49,971 bases of DNA from DASUAS01 sp036502765. Its GTDB lineage: Bacteria > Actinomycetota > Acidimicrobiia > IMCC26256 > DASPTH01. Below the pieces are notes generated by a model. The model worked only from the letters and a program-made list of their open reading frames with translations. It made no database searches and was not told where the DNA came from. Shown here piece after piece: positions 16,358 to 23,551 of the stretch (position 1 is the first letter of the stretch; each line of letters opens with the position of its first letter). The stretch spans positions 1 to 49,971 of the forward strand of contig DASXXX010000356.1 in the NCBI GenBank assembly GCA_036502765.1, written 5' to 3'. The translations under genes and the position numbers were made by a program.

Positions 16358-17086
16358 TCAAGGAGCAATGGCGCGCGGCGGCGTTCGTGAATGCAGCGTG
16401 TCGCTCCCGAACCACGTGACGAGCTGCACGGCGACAGGCGGATCGATTGCGTAAGCATTCAAACGCTTCGGGAATCTCGCCCGCATGTCTGCCCGGGGAT
16501 GGTCGCAGCACAGGGCCGGCACGTATTCGTCGATGTTGACCAGGCTCTGTTCGAGGCCACCCTCGGCGAGGAGGCGCAAACCATCGCTGGTCACCGCGTA
16601 TGCGTGCGTCTGGCGGCTGTAACCCGGAATCACCAACAGATCCGAGAAGCGGCCTCGGTCCGGTTCTATCGGCATACGGCCGGCATACAGCAGGTGCCAC
16701 GGTTCACCATCGAGCTGGTCCATCGCCACGGTGAGATTCCGTCTGAAGTCCTTGCTGAGCAACGCGTCGTCTTCGAGCACGAGCGCGGTGCTCACCCCGG
16801 CATCGAGCGCGTGCCGCCAGCAGTTCAGATGCGTGAGCGAACAGCCGACGTGGCCCGTCGTCATCGGTGTCGCGTACGAATGGCCACTCGCCAGTCCATG
16901 CGCGGTCGCGTCGAGAGGCCACGGGAAGAACGAAAAACCTGCGAGGTCCTCGTCGCCGAGGTCGGCACCGTCGACAGCGAGGCCCGCGTCGGACGCGTAG
17001 ACCACATCCCAGTCATCTGGAAGCTGCGACTCGATCCACTCCCGCCGATCTTGGCGACGGGCGAGCGTCACGACGTAGACCTGCAC
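16358..17086 (-). CDS. GT25-family (LPS-type) glycosyltransferase
   Basis: This 242-residue protein opens with 'VQVYVVTLARRQDRREWI', the N-terminal signature of GT25 enzymes. It holds 'GCSLTHLNCWRHALDAG' and the donor-site strand 'TALVLEDDALL' that define the family. A late 'NIDEYVPALC' fits the acidic catalytic region. It probably adds galactose or glucose to an oligosaccharide. The start is GTG 17086, the only canonical start right before the first beta strand. A TACAGT element lies about 9 bases before it. It converges on the methyltransferase ending at 16340. Confidence 0.75.
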   Translation of the reverse strand: MQVYVVTLARRQDRREWIESQLPDDWDVVYASDAGLAVDGADLGDEDLAGFSFFPWPLDATAHGLASGHSYATPMTTGHVGCSLTHLNCWRHALDAGVSTALVLEDDALLSKDFRRNLTVAMDQLDGEPWHLLYAGRMPIEPDRGRFSDLLVIPGYSRQTHAYAVTSDGLRLLAEGGLEQSLVNIDEYVPALCCDHPRADMRARFPKRLNAYAIDPPVAVQLVTWFGSDTLHSRTPPRAIAP

Positions 17087-17376
17087 AGGAAAGAAACTGT
17101 AACTCGCCCTACATCTCGCGCGTCTCGGCGATGCGCACGGAGAATCGACGCTCCTGGTCTGACTGCGAGGTGACGACCAGTCCGAGCTTGCTTGAGACAC
17201 ATTGAGGCGACATAGCTGGTGCGCAGAGGGGTAGGACGAGCGAGCGGGTACCTCGTCAACTCGCGCACAGCGTCCCAGATCGCCTCTGTGTCCCCCGGCG
17301 ACGCCACACCGACCTGCACCTGATCGAGTCGGATACCTTCTGCCGAATCCTCCCTCACCTTGAGGTCATCGCCCAT
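17068..17376 (-). pseudogene. Possible decayed gene fragment between GT25 and dioxygenase
   Basis: The minus strand carries an open stretch from ATG 17376 whose first part reads like protein ('RLDQVQVGVASPGDTEAIWD', 'AVRELTRYPLA'). About 60 codons in, another frame becomes more protein-like ('LVVTSQSDQERRFSVRIAE' then a stop near 17100). That pattern would fit a one-base frameshift in a small gene. I do not recognise a family and this may be chance reading in GC-rich DNA. Confidence 0.2.
17334..17339 (+). promoter_or_regulatory. -10 box TACCTT upstream of dioxygenase
   Basis: TACCTT lies 35 bases before ATG 17375. The leader would hold a TGAGGT ribosome-binding site about 8 bases before the start. 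Confidence 0.3.
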
Positions 17377-18046
17377 GACGACTGCCGGTTCGCGACCGCC
17401 CTCGCTGGTCCAAGTCGGTCTCCGCAACACTTGCGCCGCCTTGGATGAGCGAGACCTCGCGCAATTGCAGCGGTCGTTCACCGCGAAGTCCTTCGTTCGC
17501 CTTCCAAGCTTCCTCGATTCCGACCTGATGGAACGAGCACTGACCGCGATGACCATCGATCGCTTCCATCGGCGCGAGCATCCCGGCGTCGGAGTCGAGC
17601 TGTGCATCGAACACGGTGCTGCGCCAGTCCCGATGCTGACGCTCGCCACGAACTCAGCGGCACTCTTCCGATTCGTCGAACAGATCACAGGGTGCGGCCC
17701 CATCGGCAGCTTCAGCGGCCGAGTCTTTGCCATGCCTGCCGACGAAGGCTTCTATGACGACTGGCACACCGACGCGACCCATCATCGCCTCGTCGCGCTG
17801 AGTGTGAACCTGAGTCCGGCGCCGTACGACGGTGGTGCTCTGCAGCTGAAGCACGGCGGCGATCCGCCTCTGGAGATCATGAACGAGGTTCCAGGCGACG
17901 CCGTTCTCTTCCGACTCGATTCAGAGCTCACGCACCGCATCGCACCCGTCGAACGCGGAACGCGATTCGCGTACGCGGGCTGGTTCTGCTCAGAGCCCGA
18001 TTTCCTGGCCTCGATTTCCGAACCGCTGCGGGCGCGCGCACGGTGA
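17375..18046 (+). CDS. 2-oxoglutarate/Fe(II) dioxygenase
   Basis: This 223-residue protein has a double-stranded beta-helix with an iron triad visible as H131-x-D133 ('DWHTD') and H187 ('ELTHRIAPV'). R197 ten residues later is the usual 2-oxoglutarate anchor. 'GGALQLK' lies between them, as in prolyl-4-hydroxylase-type domains. It would hydroxylate a carbon using O2 and 2-oxoglutarate. It sits upstream of the lasso genes, separated by one minus-strand gene. Tailoring of the lasso core (three consecutive Pro, three Asp) is therefore possible, but a glycan or lipid substrate cannot be excluded. Confidence 0.75.
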   Translation: MTTAGSRPPSLVQVGLRNTCAALDERDLAQLQRSFTAKSFVRLPSFLDSDLMERALTAMTIDRFHRREHPGVGVELCIEHGAAPVPMLTLATNSAALFRFVEQITGCGPIGSFSGRVFAMPADEGFYDDWHTDATHHRLVALSVNLSPAPYDGGALQLKHGGDPPLEIMNEVPGDAVLFRLDSELTHRIAPVERGTRFAYAGWFCSEPDFLASISEPLRARAR

Positions 18047-18069
18047 CGTTGCGTGCGATCTCGCCTGCA

Positions 18070-18594
18070 TCAGGCAGGTTGGCTGCCTGCATCCAGATCC
18101 TTCGGTGCCTTGAGGTAGCGCCGGACCAGGACCTCGTACTCGGCGACAGCAAGCAATCGGGCACCCTCGGCGGGGTCGAGCGATCGCTTGCGTTCTTTCC
18201 GGGGGGCCAATGACGGACGCCCGCCGACGCGATCCATCTCGTGCTGCGCGGTCACGACGCGGTCGACGATCTCGAGACACTCGACGAGGGTGCGCGCTCC
18301 CGACTCGAGCTTCTTGAGCAATTCGCACTGGTAGGCCCGACATCCCACCGGCTGCGCGCCGCCATAGACACTGCATCGACTGTCGCGCCACAGCGCGCAG
18401 GGCAGCGGGAGCACGGTCTCATTCTCTCCGTCCGCGACTTCGAGGATCTCGGGCTGGGCACCCGCCGCTCGTACAGGCTCGATCTCGTGATCGAGGAGAT
18501 GCACGCTGCTGAACATGGGTCCGCAGCACTGCCCACACCGGAGACACAGCGCCGAGGAAGTGGTTTCTGCACACTCCGACTGGTCGCTCACCAT
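18070..18594 (-). CDS. YkgJ-family Cys-cluster protein
   Basis: This 174-residue protein opens with the YkgJ metal-binding pattern C17-x2-C20-x2-C23-C24 and has further cysteines in 'PCALWRDSRCSVYGGAQPVG' followed by 'CRAYQCELL', the typical C-x(n)-C-x-IY...R-P-x-x-C-R arrangement with the Pro and Arg kept. Family members are presumed to bind zinc or an Fe-S centre; their biochemical role is poorly known. It is divergent from the lasso B1 gene with 95 bases between and convergent with the dioxygenase. Membership of the lasso cluster is by position only. Confidence 0.75.
   Translation of the reverse strand: MVSDQSECAETTSSALCLRCGQCCGPMFSSVHLLDHEIEPVRAAGAQPEILEVADGENETVLPLPCALWRDSRCSVYGGAQPVGCRAYQCELLKKLESGARTLVECLEIVDRVVTAQHEMDRVGGRPSLAPRKERKRSLDPAEGARLLAVAEYEVLVRRYLKAPKDLDAGSQPA
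18071..18089. terminator. Hairpin at convergent gene ends
   Basis: CAGGCAG (18071-18077), a 5-base loop, then CTGCCTG (18083-18089) form a perfect 7-bp stem. It lies just after the dioxygenase stop and inside the last codons of the YkgJ gene. There is no T-tract, so it may only weakly stop or stabilise transcripts. Confidence 0.35.
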
Positions 18595-18675
18595 CGCGCA
18601 CAGGGTACCGCCGAGGCCTTCCCGATCACGCGGCGCGCAGCGACAACGGATGGCTTCAAAGCTGGGTGGTTGCGA

Positions 18676-18681
18676 TAGCCT
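18676..18681 (+). promoter_or_regulatory. -10 box TAGCCT for lasso B1-B2-C
   Basis: TAGCCT lies 8 bases before GTG 18690, close to the leaderless spacing used elsewhere in the window. A possible -35 (TTCAAA, 18655-18660) is 15 bases upstream. Confidence 0.4.
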
Positions 18682-18689
18682 CTGTCCGC

Positions 18690-18974
18690 GTGGAACCGAC
18701 CGCTGAGCAGCGCGCCCAGGTGCCCGAACATGTGATGACGCGCGTCGTAGATGAGCAACTGGTGTTGCTCAACCTCGACAACGAGGAGTTCTACGGGCTC
18801 GACGAGGTCGGCACCGCGATCTGGTTCGCGGTGACAGACGCACCGACGATCGCGGCCGCCATGCCCCGACTGCTCGAGCAGTTCGACGTCGACGCAGACA
18901 TCCTCGCTGAAGACACGAGAACCCTCCTCCAGGAACTGGAGTCGCGTGGATTGGTCGCGTTCGCTCCGGCGTAG
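18690..18974 (+). CDS. Lasso peptide RRE protein (B1, PqqD-like)
   Basis: This 94-residue PqqD-family protein has 'VLLNLDNEEFYGLDEVGTAI' (strands plus start of the first helix), then a C-terminal helix 'TLLQELESRGLVAF', covering the whole RRE fold. In lasso pathways the stand-alone B1 binds the precursor leader at its Tyr-x-x-Pro-x-Leu motif and hands it to the B2 peptidase. GTG 18690 is preferred over GTG 18666 for its position after TAGCCT and because it matches the family's length. Its end overlaps the B2 start by 29 bases. Confidence 0.88.
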   Translation: MEPTAEQRAQVPEHVMTRVVDEQLVLLNLDNEEFYGLDEVGTAIWFAVTDAPTIAAAMPRLLEQFDVDADILAEDTRTLLQELESRGLVAFAPA

Positions 18975-19419
18975 GGCTCGCCTCATTCTGAGCATCCCAC
19001 CGCGGGAGTTCGCTCTCACGACCCGCTCCCTGCTGGCGTTGACGGTCGCTCACGCTGGCCTGCGCTACCGGGACTTCCGTACCGCTCAGCGAGCAGTGGA
19101 CTCCATCGCGACGCGCGGCCGAGCGCGGACCGGGCATGACCGCGGCCACTCGGTGGTGAACGCCGTCGAGAATGCGACTGCGATCATCCCGGTCTCGATC
19201 ACTTGTCTCCCTCGCGCGCTCGTCATGGACGCTCTTCTCCGGAGTTCGGGGATCGCATCGGTGCTGCGCATCGGCGTCGCCTCGGTCGACGGCACCGTCA
19301 CCGCGCACGCATGGGTCGAGGTCGACGGGGCGCCCGTCGCCGACCGATCCGACGTGGCTGCGACCTATGCCGCGTTCGACGGCCCGATCACCGATCGCAT
19401 CGTTGCATCGATGGCCTAG
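18946..19419 (+). CDS. Lasso peptide leader peptidase (B2, transglutaminase-like)
   Basis: This 157-residue protein of the lasso B2 'microcin J25-processing' type has a transglutaminase-like Cys-His-Asp triad readable as C87 ('TCLPRALVMDALLR'), H121 ('AHAWVEVDG') and D133 ('VADRSD'). It would cut the precursor leader after Arg36 with help from B1. The N-terminal 'RSLLALTVAHAGLRY' helix region is usual for the family. GTG 18946 overlaps the end of B1; the cyclase begins 13 bases after its stop. The three genes read as one operon. Confidence 0.9.
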   Translation: MDWSRSLRRRARLILSIPPREFALTTRSLLALTVAHAGLRYRDFRTAQRAVDSIATRGRARTGHDRGHSVVNAVENATAIIPVSITCLPRALVMDALLRSSGIASVLRIGVASVDGTVTAHAWVEVDGAPVADRSDVAATYAAFDGPITDRIVASMA

Positions 19420-19432
19420 GCATCGAGTCACT

Positions 19433-21247
19433 ATGAGCGCGATCACCGTCGTACTGGACCTCTCCGGAGCCCCGCTCGATGCGGGCGCGTTCGATGCTTC
19501 GTTCTCGGCCAACGAAGGTCGGGGGCCCGACGGATCATCCTCCTGGATCGAGGGGCAGATCGGGCTCGGGCATCACTCCCTGTCCCTGGCGCCCGAGCCC
19601 GGCCTCGGTCCGCAACCTGCGACCGTCGAGTCCTGTGTGGGCGTCTTCGACGGGCGCATCGACAACCGGGCAGAGCTGATCGAGACACTCGCACCAGGTA
19701 GAGCGGGTGAGACCGTGTCCGACGCCGAACTCGCCGTCCGCGCGTACGTTCGGTGGGGTCGCGATGCCGCGGAGCACTTGCTCGGCGACTTCGGCATCGC
19801 GGTCTGGGACCGTACCAAGGCAGAGCTGTTCTGCGCCCGGGACTTCATCGGAACACGACCGCTCTACACGTGGAGCAACGGCCGCATCCTCGTGGTCGCG
19901 ACAGACATTCGGGCGATCCTCGCCCACCCCACAATGCGTGCGGAGCCGAACCTACGTCACGTCGCGGACACGCTCGAGTGGGACCTCAACGATCGCACGG
20001 AGACGCTCTACCTCGGTGTGCACCGCCTCCCTCCGGCTCACATGCTGAGTGCGGTCGCGGGCCGTGTCTCTACTCGGCGCTACTGGGACATCGACCTCGA
20101 AGCCGAAGAGCGGCATGGCGACGCACGCGACTACGTCGAGCACTTCCGCTCGCTGCTACGCGACGCGGTCGAATGCCGATTGCGAGCGCCCACCGCCGCC
20201 GTGTCGCTCAGCGGAGGGCTCGACTCCTCGATGGTCGCTGCGACCATGGGCGCGTTGCAGAGCGACGGCGTCGACTCTGTGAAGTTGTCGGCGACGTCGA
20301 CCGTGTATCCCGGCTACGACTGCGACGAGTCAAAGTGGATTCGCCTCGTGGCGAATGGCGTTGGCCTTCCCGCTCGAGAAGTCGTCTGGCGGCCGATGTC
20401 CTGGGAAACGGTGCTTGGAGAAGCCGATCGCACCCAAGGGATCGCGCCCTATCCCAACATGGCTGCACACATGTTCGCCCGAAGCGGAATTCGCCGTGAA
20501 CTGCTCCTCACGGGCTCGGGTGGCGACGAGCTGATGAACGGCTATGACGAGTACTTCCGCGATCTGGTCGTCGACCGTGACATCGCTGGAGTCCTGCGCG
20601 CCATTCGGGAGGGCGCAGGGTTCATGTTCAGTCGGCGTGTGCTCCAGTCCGTGCGCGCCAAGACGCTCGACCGCGTGCGCACAGGCGCTGATTCACGGGA
20701 AGTCGGGGGTCCTTGGCTCGGGCCCGCTCTCGCGGGAATCCCCAGGCCGCCGGCGCCGCCGATCTCCGAATTGTCGAACCGCCTGCCCGCCGCTCGACGT
20801 CATCGGTACGGCGTGTTTCATGCTCCGTGGGAGTCGCACACGTTCGACCTTGCCGACCAAGCCCTCTGGGCTGCCGAGCTGGTGACTGCCGATCCGTTCT
20901 GCGATCGGCGCCTCGTCGAGTGGGCCTTCGCCATACCCGAAGCACAACGGTGGCACGGCACCGACCACCGCTGGCTGGAGCGTCAGGCACTCGTCGGGCG
21001 CGTGCCCGACCCCGTCTGGCAACGAACCTGGAAAGTTGAATTCAGTAGCACCTTCGTCCAGCAGATCCACGAGCTCCCGTTCGCCGACATCGCCCGCACA
21101 TCCGCGCTTGTGGAGGAGGGTTGGATCGACCGTCAGGCGCTGGAACGGGTGGGCGACAAGGTCGCCCGGGGCGGGTTCTTCGACGAGCTCTATCGCACGT
21201 GGTGCTTCGTGAGCGTCGACGCGTGGTTCCGGACCTCTTGGTCATGA
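19433..21247 (+). CDS. Lasso cyclase (C, asparagine-synthase-like)
   Basis: This 604-residue protein has an N-terminal glutaminase-like domain lacking the Cys2 nucleophile of true asparagine synthetases (the protein begins MSAITVV). A C-terminal synthetase domain has the PP-loop SGGLDSS at residues 260-266 and a later 'TGSGGDELMNGYDEYF' pattern. It would adenylate the side-chain carboxylate of core Asp8 or Asp9 and form the macrolactam with the Gly1 amine. Its ATG, 13 bases after B2, is favoured over upstream in-frame codons that would run through B2. Length fits lasso cyclases. Confidence 0.93.
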   Translation: MSAITVVLDLSGAPLDAGAFDASFSANEGRGPDGSSSWIEGQIGLGHHSLSLAPEPGLGPQPATVESCVGVFDGRIDNRAELIETLAPGRAGETVSDAELAVRAYVRWGRDAAEHLLGDFGIAVWDRTKAELFCARDFIGTRPLYTWSNGRILVVATDIRAILAHPTMRAEPNLRHVADTLEWDLNDRTETLYLGVHRLPPAHMLSAVAGRVSTRRYWDIDLEAEERHGDARDYVEHFRSLLRDAVECRLRAPTAAVSLSGGLDSSMVAATMGALQSDGVDSVKLSATSTVYPGYDCDESKWIRLVANGVGLPAREVVWRPMSWETVLGEADRTQGIAPYPNMAAHMFARSGIRRELLLTGSGGDELMNGYDEYFRDLVVDRDIAGVLRAIREGAGFMFSRRVLQSVRAKTLDRVRTGADSREVGGPWLGPALAGIPRPPAPPISELSNRLPAARRHRYGVFHAPWESHTFDLADQALWAAELVTADPFCDRRLVEWAFAIPEAQRWHGTDHRWLERQALVGRVPDPVWQRTWKVEFSSTFVQQIHELPFADIARTSALVEEGWIDRQALERVGDKVARGGFFDELYRTWCFVSVDAWFRTSWS

Positions 21248-21372
21248 CAGTGGTGACCTCGCGGAGGCGATCCGCTCGACCGATACGGGGATTTCGCACA
21301 GTTCCACGTCTGCGCAACCGCTGGTGCGGTATGCGTCTCAGGACGCTCCTCGTGCGCGCGGCCCAGGATCGC

Positions 21373-21401
21373 TTCAGATCCTGGCGCGGGTGGGCTATCA
21401 T
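21373..21401 (+). promoter_or_regulatory. Promoter for the lasso precursor gene
   Basis: TTCAGA (21373-21378), 17 bases, then TATCAT (21396-21401) make the best sigma-70-like pair seen in the window: 4/6 and 5/6 matches to consensus. Initiation near 21408 would give a leader of about 22 bases before ATG 21430. This would let the precursor be expressed separately from and more strongly than the enzymes. The 182 bases between the cyclase stop and the precursor ATG otherwise hold only an in-frame Arg-rich extension. Confidence 0.5.
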
Positions 21402-21429
21402 CGAGCATTCGTCGCAGCCCAAACTCAGA

Positions 21430-21597
21430 ATGGATGTCGTGATGACGGACGAGGGCATGGCAACAAGCGGGCGCGGCAGCCGCCCCTACTCGGCACCCCG
21501 ACTGGTTGACTACGGCCCGCTCTCATCGTTGACACGAGGCGACTCGGGTTCCAAGGCCGACGACGCGAAGAAGACACCGCCGCCCAACATGATGTAG
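21430..21597 (+). CDS. Lasso peptide precursor (A)
   Basis: This 55-residue precursor has a leader with the exact recognition pattern Y20-x-x-P23-x-L25-x-x-x-G29-x-x-x-x-x-T35, where T35 is the conserved penultimate residue, followed by R36. The predicted core is residues 37-55, GDSGSKADDAKKTPPPNMM, starting with Gly1 and offering Asp8 or Asp9 for the macrolactam. The tail ends KKTPPPNMM. No strong ribosome-binding site is visible before ATG 21430; ATG 21442 is an alternative, and the same frame is open back to ATG 21244. It lies after B1-B2-C and before the tailoring genes. There is no C-terminal Ser of the kind phosphorylated in paeninodin. Confidence 0.9.
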   Translation: MDVVMTDEGMATSGRGSRPYSAPRLVDYGPLSSLTRGDSGSKADDAKKTPPPNMM

Positions 21598-21602
21598 GCG
21601 GT

Positions 21603-21628
21603 GGCGCCGGCCTGGAGCCGGTCGCGCC
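21603..21628 (+). terminator. Hairpin after the precursor gene
   Basis: GGCGCCGGC (21603-21611), a 5-base loop, then GCCG and GCGCC split by a 3-base bulge form a 9-bp GC-rich stem between precursor and methyltransferase. It has no T-tract. It could attenuate read-through or protect the precursor mRNA. Confidence 0.35.
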
Positions 21629-21634
21629 GAAGCC

Positions 21635-22588
21635 ATGGACGACGTCGAGGAACACTCTCGCTACGTAGCGGACACTGCGCGACTCGGTGCCTACGCGGTT
21701 GCGCTGCGCGCGGTCATCCGGCCCGGTGACGTCGTTCTCGATCTCGGGACCGGAACCGGAGTGCTCGGGCTGCTCGCCGCGCAGATGGGTGCGACTCGTG
21801 TGTACGCCGTCGACGAGGGCCGGATCTCGAACATCGCGCAGGCAGGCGCACGGAACAACGCGCTCGGCGTAATGACCGTCATACGTGGTCATTCGACGGA
21901 TCTCGATCTTCCGGAGCTTGTCGACGTGGTCATCTGCGACCAGGCCGGCCCGCTTGGGTTCGCCGGGAACCTCGTGCATTCGATGCACGACGCGGCCGAG
22001 CGGGTGCTCCGACCCGGGGGCAGTGCCATCCCGTTCGCGCTCGATCTGTTGGTCGCACCGATCAGCGACGCAGCCCTCCGCTTGCAACTCGACGGGTGGT
22101 TGGCACGCCCGCACGGGATCGATCTGAGCTTCGGCCATGCCTGGGCCGTCCACCACGTGTATGCCCGTCCCGCGGCCGCAGTGAGTGCGCTGGCGACACC
22201 AACCATCGGCATGACACTCGCGACGACCGAGGCGGCGGAACTGCTCGTCGATTACACGGCCACGATCACGATCGCAACCAGTGGGCAGCTCGACGCTCTC
22301 GGCTGCGGGTGGATCGCGCATCTCGCACCGTCGGTGACGATGTCGAATTGGCCCGGTCGCGACGACATGATCGATCGAGAGATCGCGGCACTGCCGCTCG
22401 ATCACGGAGTGGAGGTGCGTCCAGGCGACGAGGTGAAGACTCGCATCCGGGGACGCACCGGATCCGACCTGCTCTCGTGGTCAGTGACGGTCACACGTCC
22501 GGACACGACCGATCCACTGCACGACCGCCAATACTCGACCTTCCTCGCGGCGCCGCTCAGCCAGCTCGACCTCGCGGAGCTCACGTGA
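21635..22588 (+). CDS. PRMT-like SAM methyltransferase in lasso cluster
   Basis: This 317-residue protein has a class I SAM domain with motif I 'VLDLGTGTGVLGLLAAQMGA' at about residues 34-53 and 'VYAVDEG' for motif II. 'VVICDQAGPLGFAGN' stands where arginine methyltransferases have their double-E loop, though the Glu residues are missing. 'ERVLRPGGSAIPF' and a C-terminal beta-rich half resemble PRMT barrels. It probably methylates the lasso peptide, but the atom is unclear: the core has Lys6, Lys11, Lys12, Asp side chains and a C-terminal carboxylate, but no Arg. It starts 37 bases after the precursor stop and overlaps the kinase start (GTGA). Confidence 0.75.
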   Translation: MDDVEEHSRYVADTARLGAYAVALRAVIRPGDVVLDLGTGTGVLGLLAAQMGATRVYAVDEGRISNIAQAGARNNALGVMTVIRGHSTDLDLPELVDVVICDQAGPLGFAGNLVHSMHDAAERVLRPGGSAIPFALDLLVAPISDAALRLQLDGWLARPHGIDLSFGHAWAVHHVYARPAAAVSALATPTIGMTLATTEAAELLVDYTATITIATSGQLDALGCGWIAHLAPSVTMSNWPGRDDMIDREIAALPLDHGVEVRPGDEVKTRIRGRTGSDLLSWSVTVTRPDTTDPLHDRQYSTFLAAPLSQLDLAELT

Positions 22589-23535
22589 ACGGCGTAGAGG
22601 AAGGCACGCACACTTACTCGCTGTTCGGGCGCCGGTGCACTTCCGCCGTCTCGCTCCCCGAACTCGATCCCCTGGCGTCGACCGAGCGGCCCGCGTTCTC
22701 GGTGTCACTCGGCCCGGTATCAATTCCTGAGCATCGCGGAGCAGTCGCGGCGGTGGAAGGGGACGACGTGACCATGGCGGTGCTCACGGTCGGCGACACC
22801 ACCTGGCTGCGCTTCGCCCGGGCGGCGGTGTTCCGGGCCGACGAGGATTCGGGCGCGATCGCGATCACCGTCGATCCGGGCGTCGACACCGAGCACCACA
22901 CGATCCGGCACCTCTTGCTCGATGACGTGATTCCCTTCCTCATCGCGAAGACAGGCACCATCGTGCTCCACTGCGCATCGGTGCTCGTCGGCGACCGGGC
23001 CCTGCTCATCCTCGGCGAGTCGGGGATGGGGAAGTCGACGCTCTCGGCGTGGTGCTCCCTGGCGGGAATGCCACTGCTCTCCGACGACTGCACCGTGGTC
23101 GATGCGACTCCTTCCGGCATGGTGGCCCAGCCCAGCTACCCGTCGGTTCGCCTCTGGGATGCCACCGCGATTGCGCTGCTCGGCAGCACTGGCGACGGGC
23201 TGCCCTTCTCCGAGTTCTCGAAGAAGCGCCGGTACCGGCGCGACTTCACCTTCGGGGTGAAGGGGGCCGTGGTCAGTCACATCGTCCAGATTGCGTGGCC
23301 GCGTCCCGAGGCGCCCGACAGCATCGAGATCGAGGAACTCAGTGGGCACGAGTCGTTCGCCGTCGCCCACGCCGGGCAATACCTCCCGGAAGGCGCGACG
23401 CGCGCCCAGGCGGTCGCGGGCCTGCTCGAGCTGAGTGGCCAAGCGCAAGTTGGGCGATTGCGCGTACCCACAGCCTTGGACCGACTCTCTGAACTCCGCG
23501 ATGCGCTCGTCAGCTGGATGGGCCCGGGCAGTTGA
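22585..23535 (+). CDS. HPr-kinase-like lasso peptide kinase
   Basis: This 316-residue protein is related to HprK and to lasso kinases such as PadeK. It has Walker A GESGMGKST at residues 144-152, preceded by 'IVLHCASVLVGDRALLILG', and the acidic 'LLSDDCTVVD' at 165-173 where HprK-type enzymes have their metal-binding Asp pair. Known relatives phosphorylate the C-terminal Ser of lasso precursors. Here the core ends in Met-Met, so Ser3, Ser5 or Thr13 would have to be the acceptor, or the activity differs. GTG 22585 overlaps the methyltransferase stop. An in-frame open stretch upstream is only a shadow of the methyltransferase. Confidence 0.85.
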   Translation: MNGVEEGTHTYSLFGRRCTSAVSLPELDPLASTERPAFSVSLGPVSIPEHRGAVAAVEGDDVTMAVLTVGDTTWLRFARAAVFRADEDSGAIAITVDPGVDTEHHTIRHLLLDDVIPFLIAKTGTIVLHCASVLVGDRALLILGESGMGKSTLSAWCSLAGMPLLSDDCTVVDATPSGMVAQPSYPSVRLWDATAIALLGSTGDGLPFSEFSKKRRYRRDFTFGVKGAVVSHIVQIAWPRPEAPDSIEIEELSGHESFAVAHAGQYLPEGATRAQAVAGLLELSGQAQVGRLRVPTALDRLSELRDALVSWMGPGS

Positions 23536-23551
23536 CGCGCCATCGACCCCG

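Noticed and set aside
18071..18089. Rho-independent terminator with T-tract
   Set aside because: The stem is good but no run of T follows, so it is listed only as a hairpin of moderate confidence.
21121..21243. Even longer precursor beginning inside the cyclase gene
   Set aside because: The cyclase C-terminus is conserved coding in another frame, and RRE-recognised leaders are normally short.
22096..22584. N-terminal extension of the HprK-like kinase
   Set aside because: The frame is open upstream but is antisense-like and Arg-rich within the methyltransferase gene; GTG 22585 in a GTGA overlap gives the family length.
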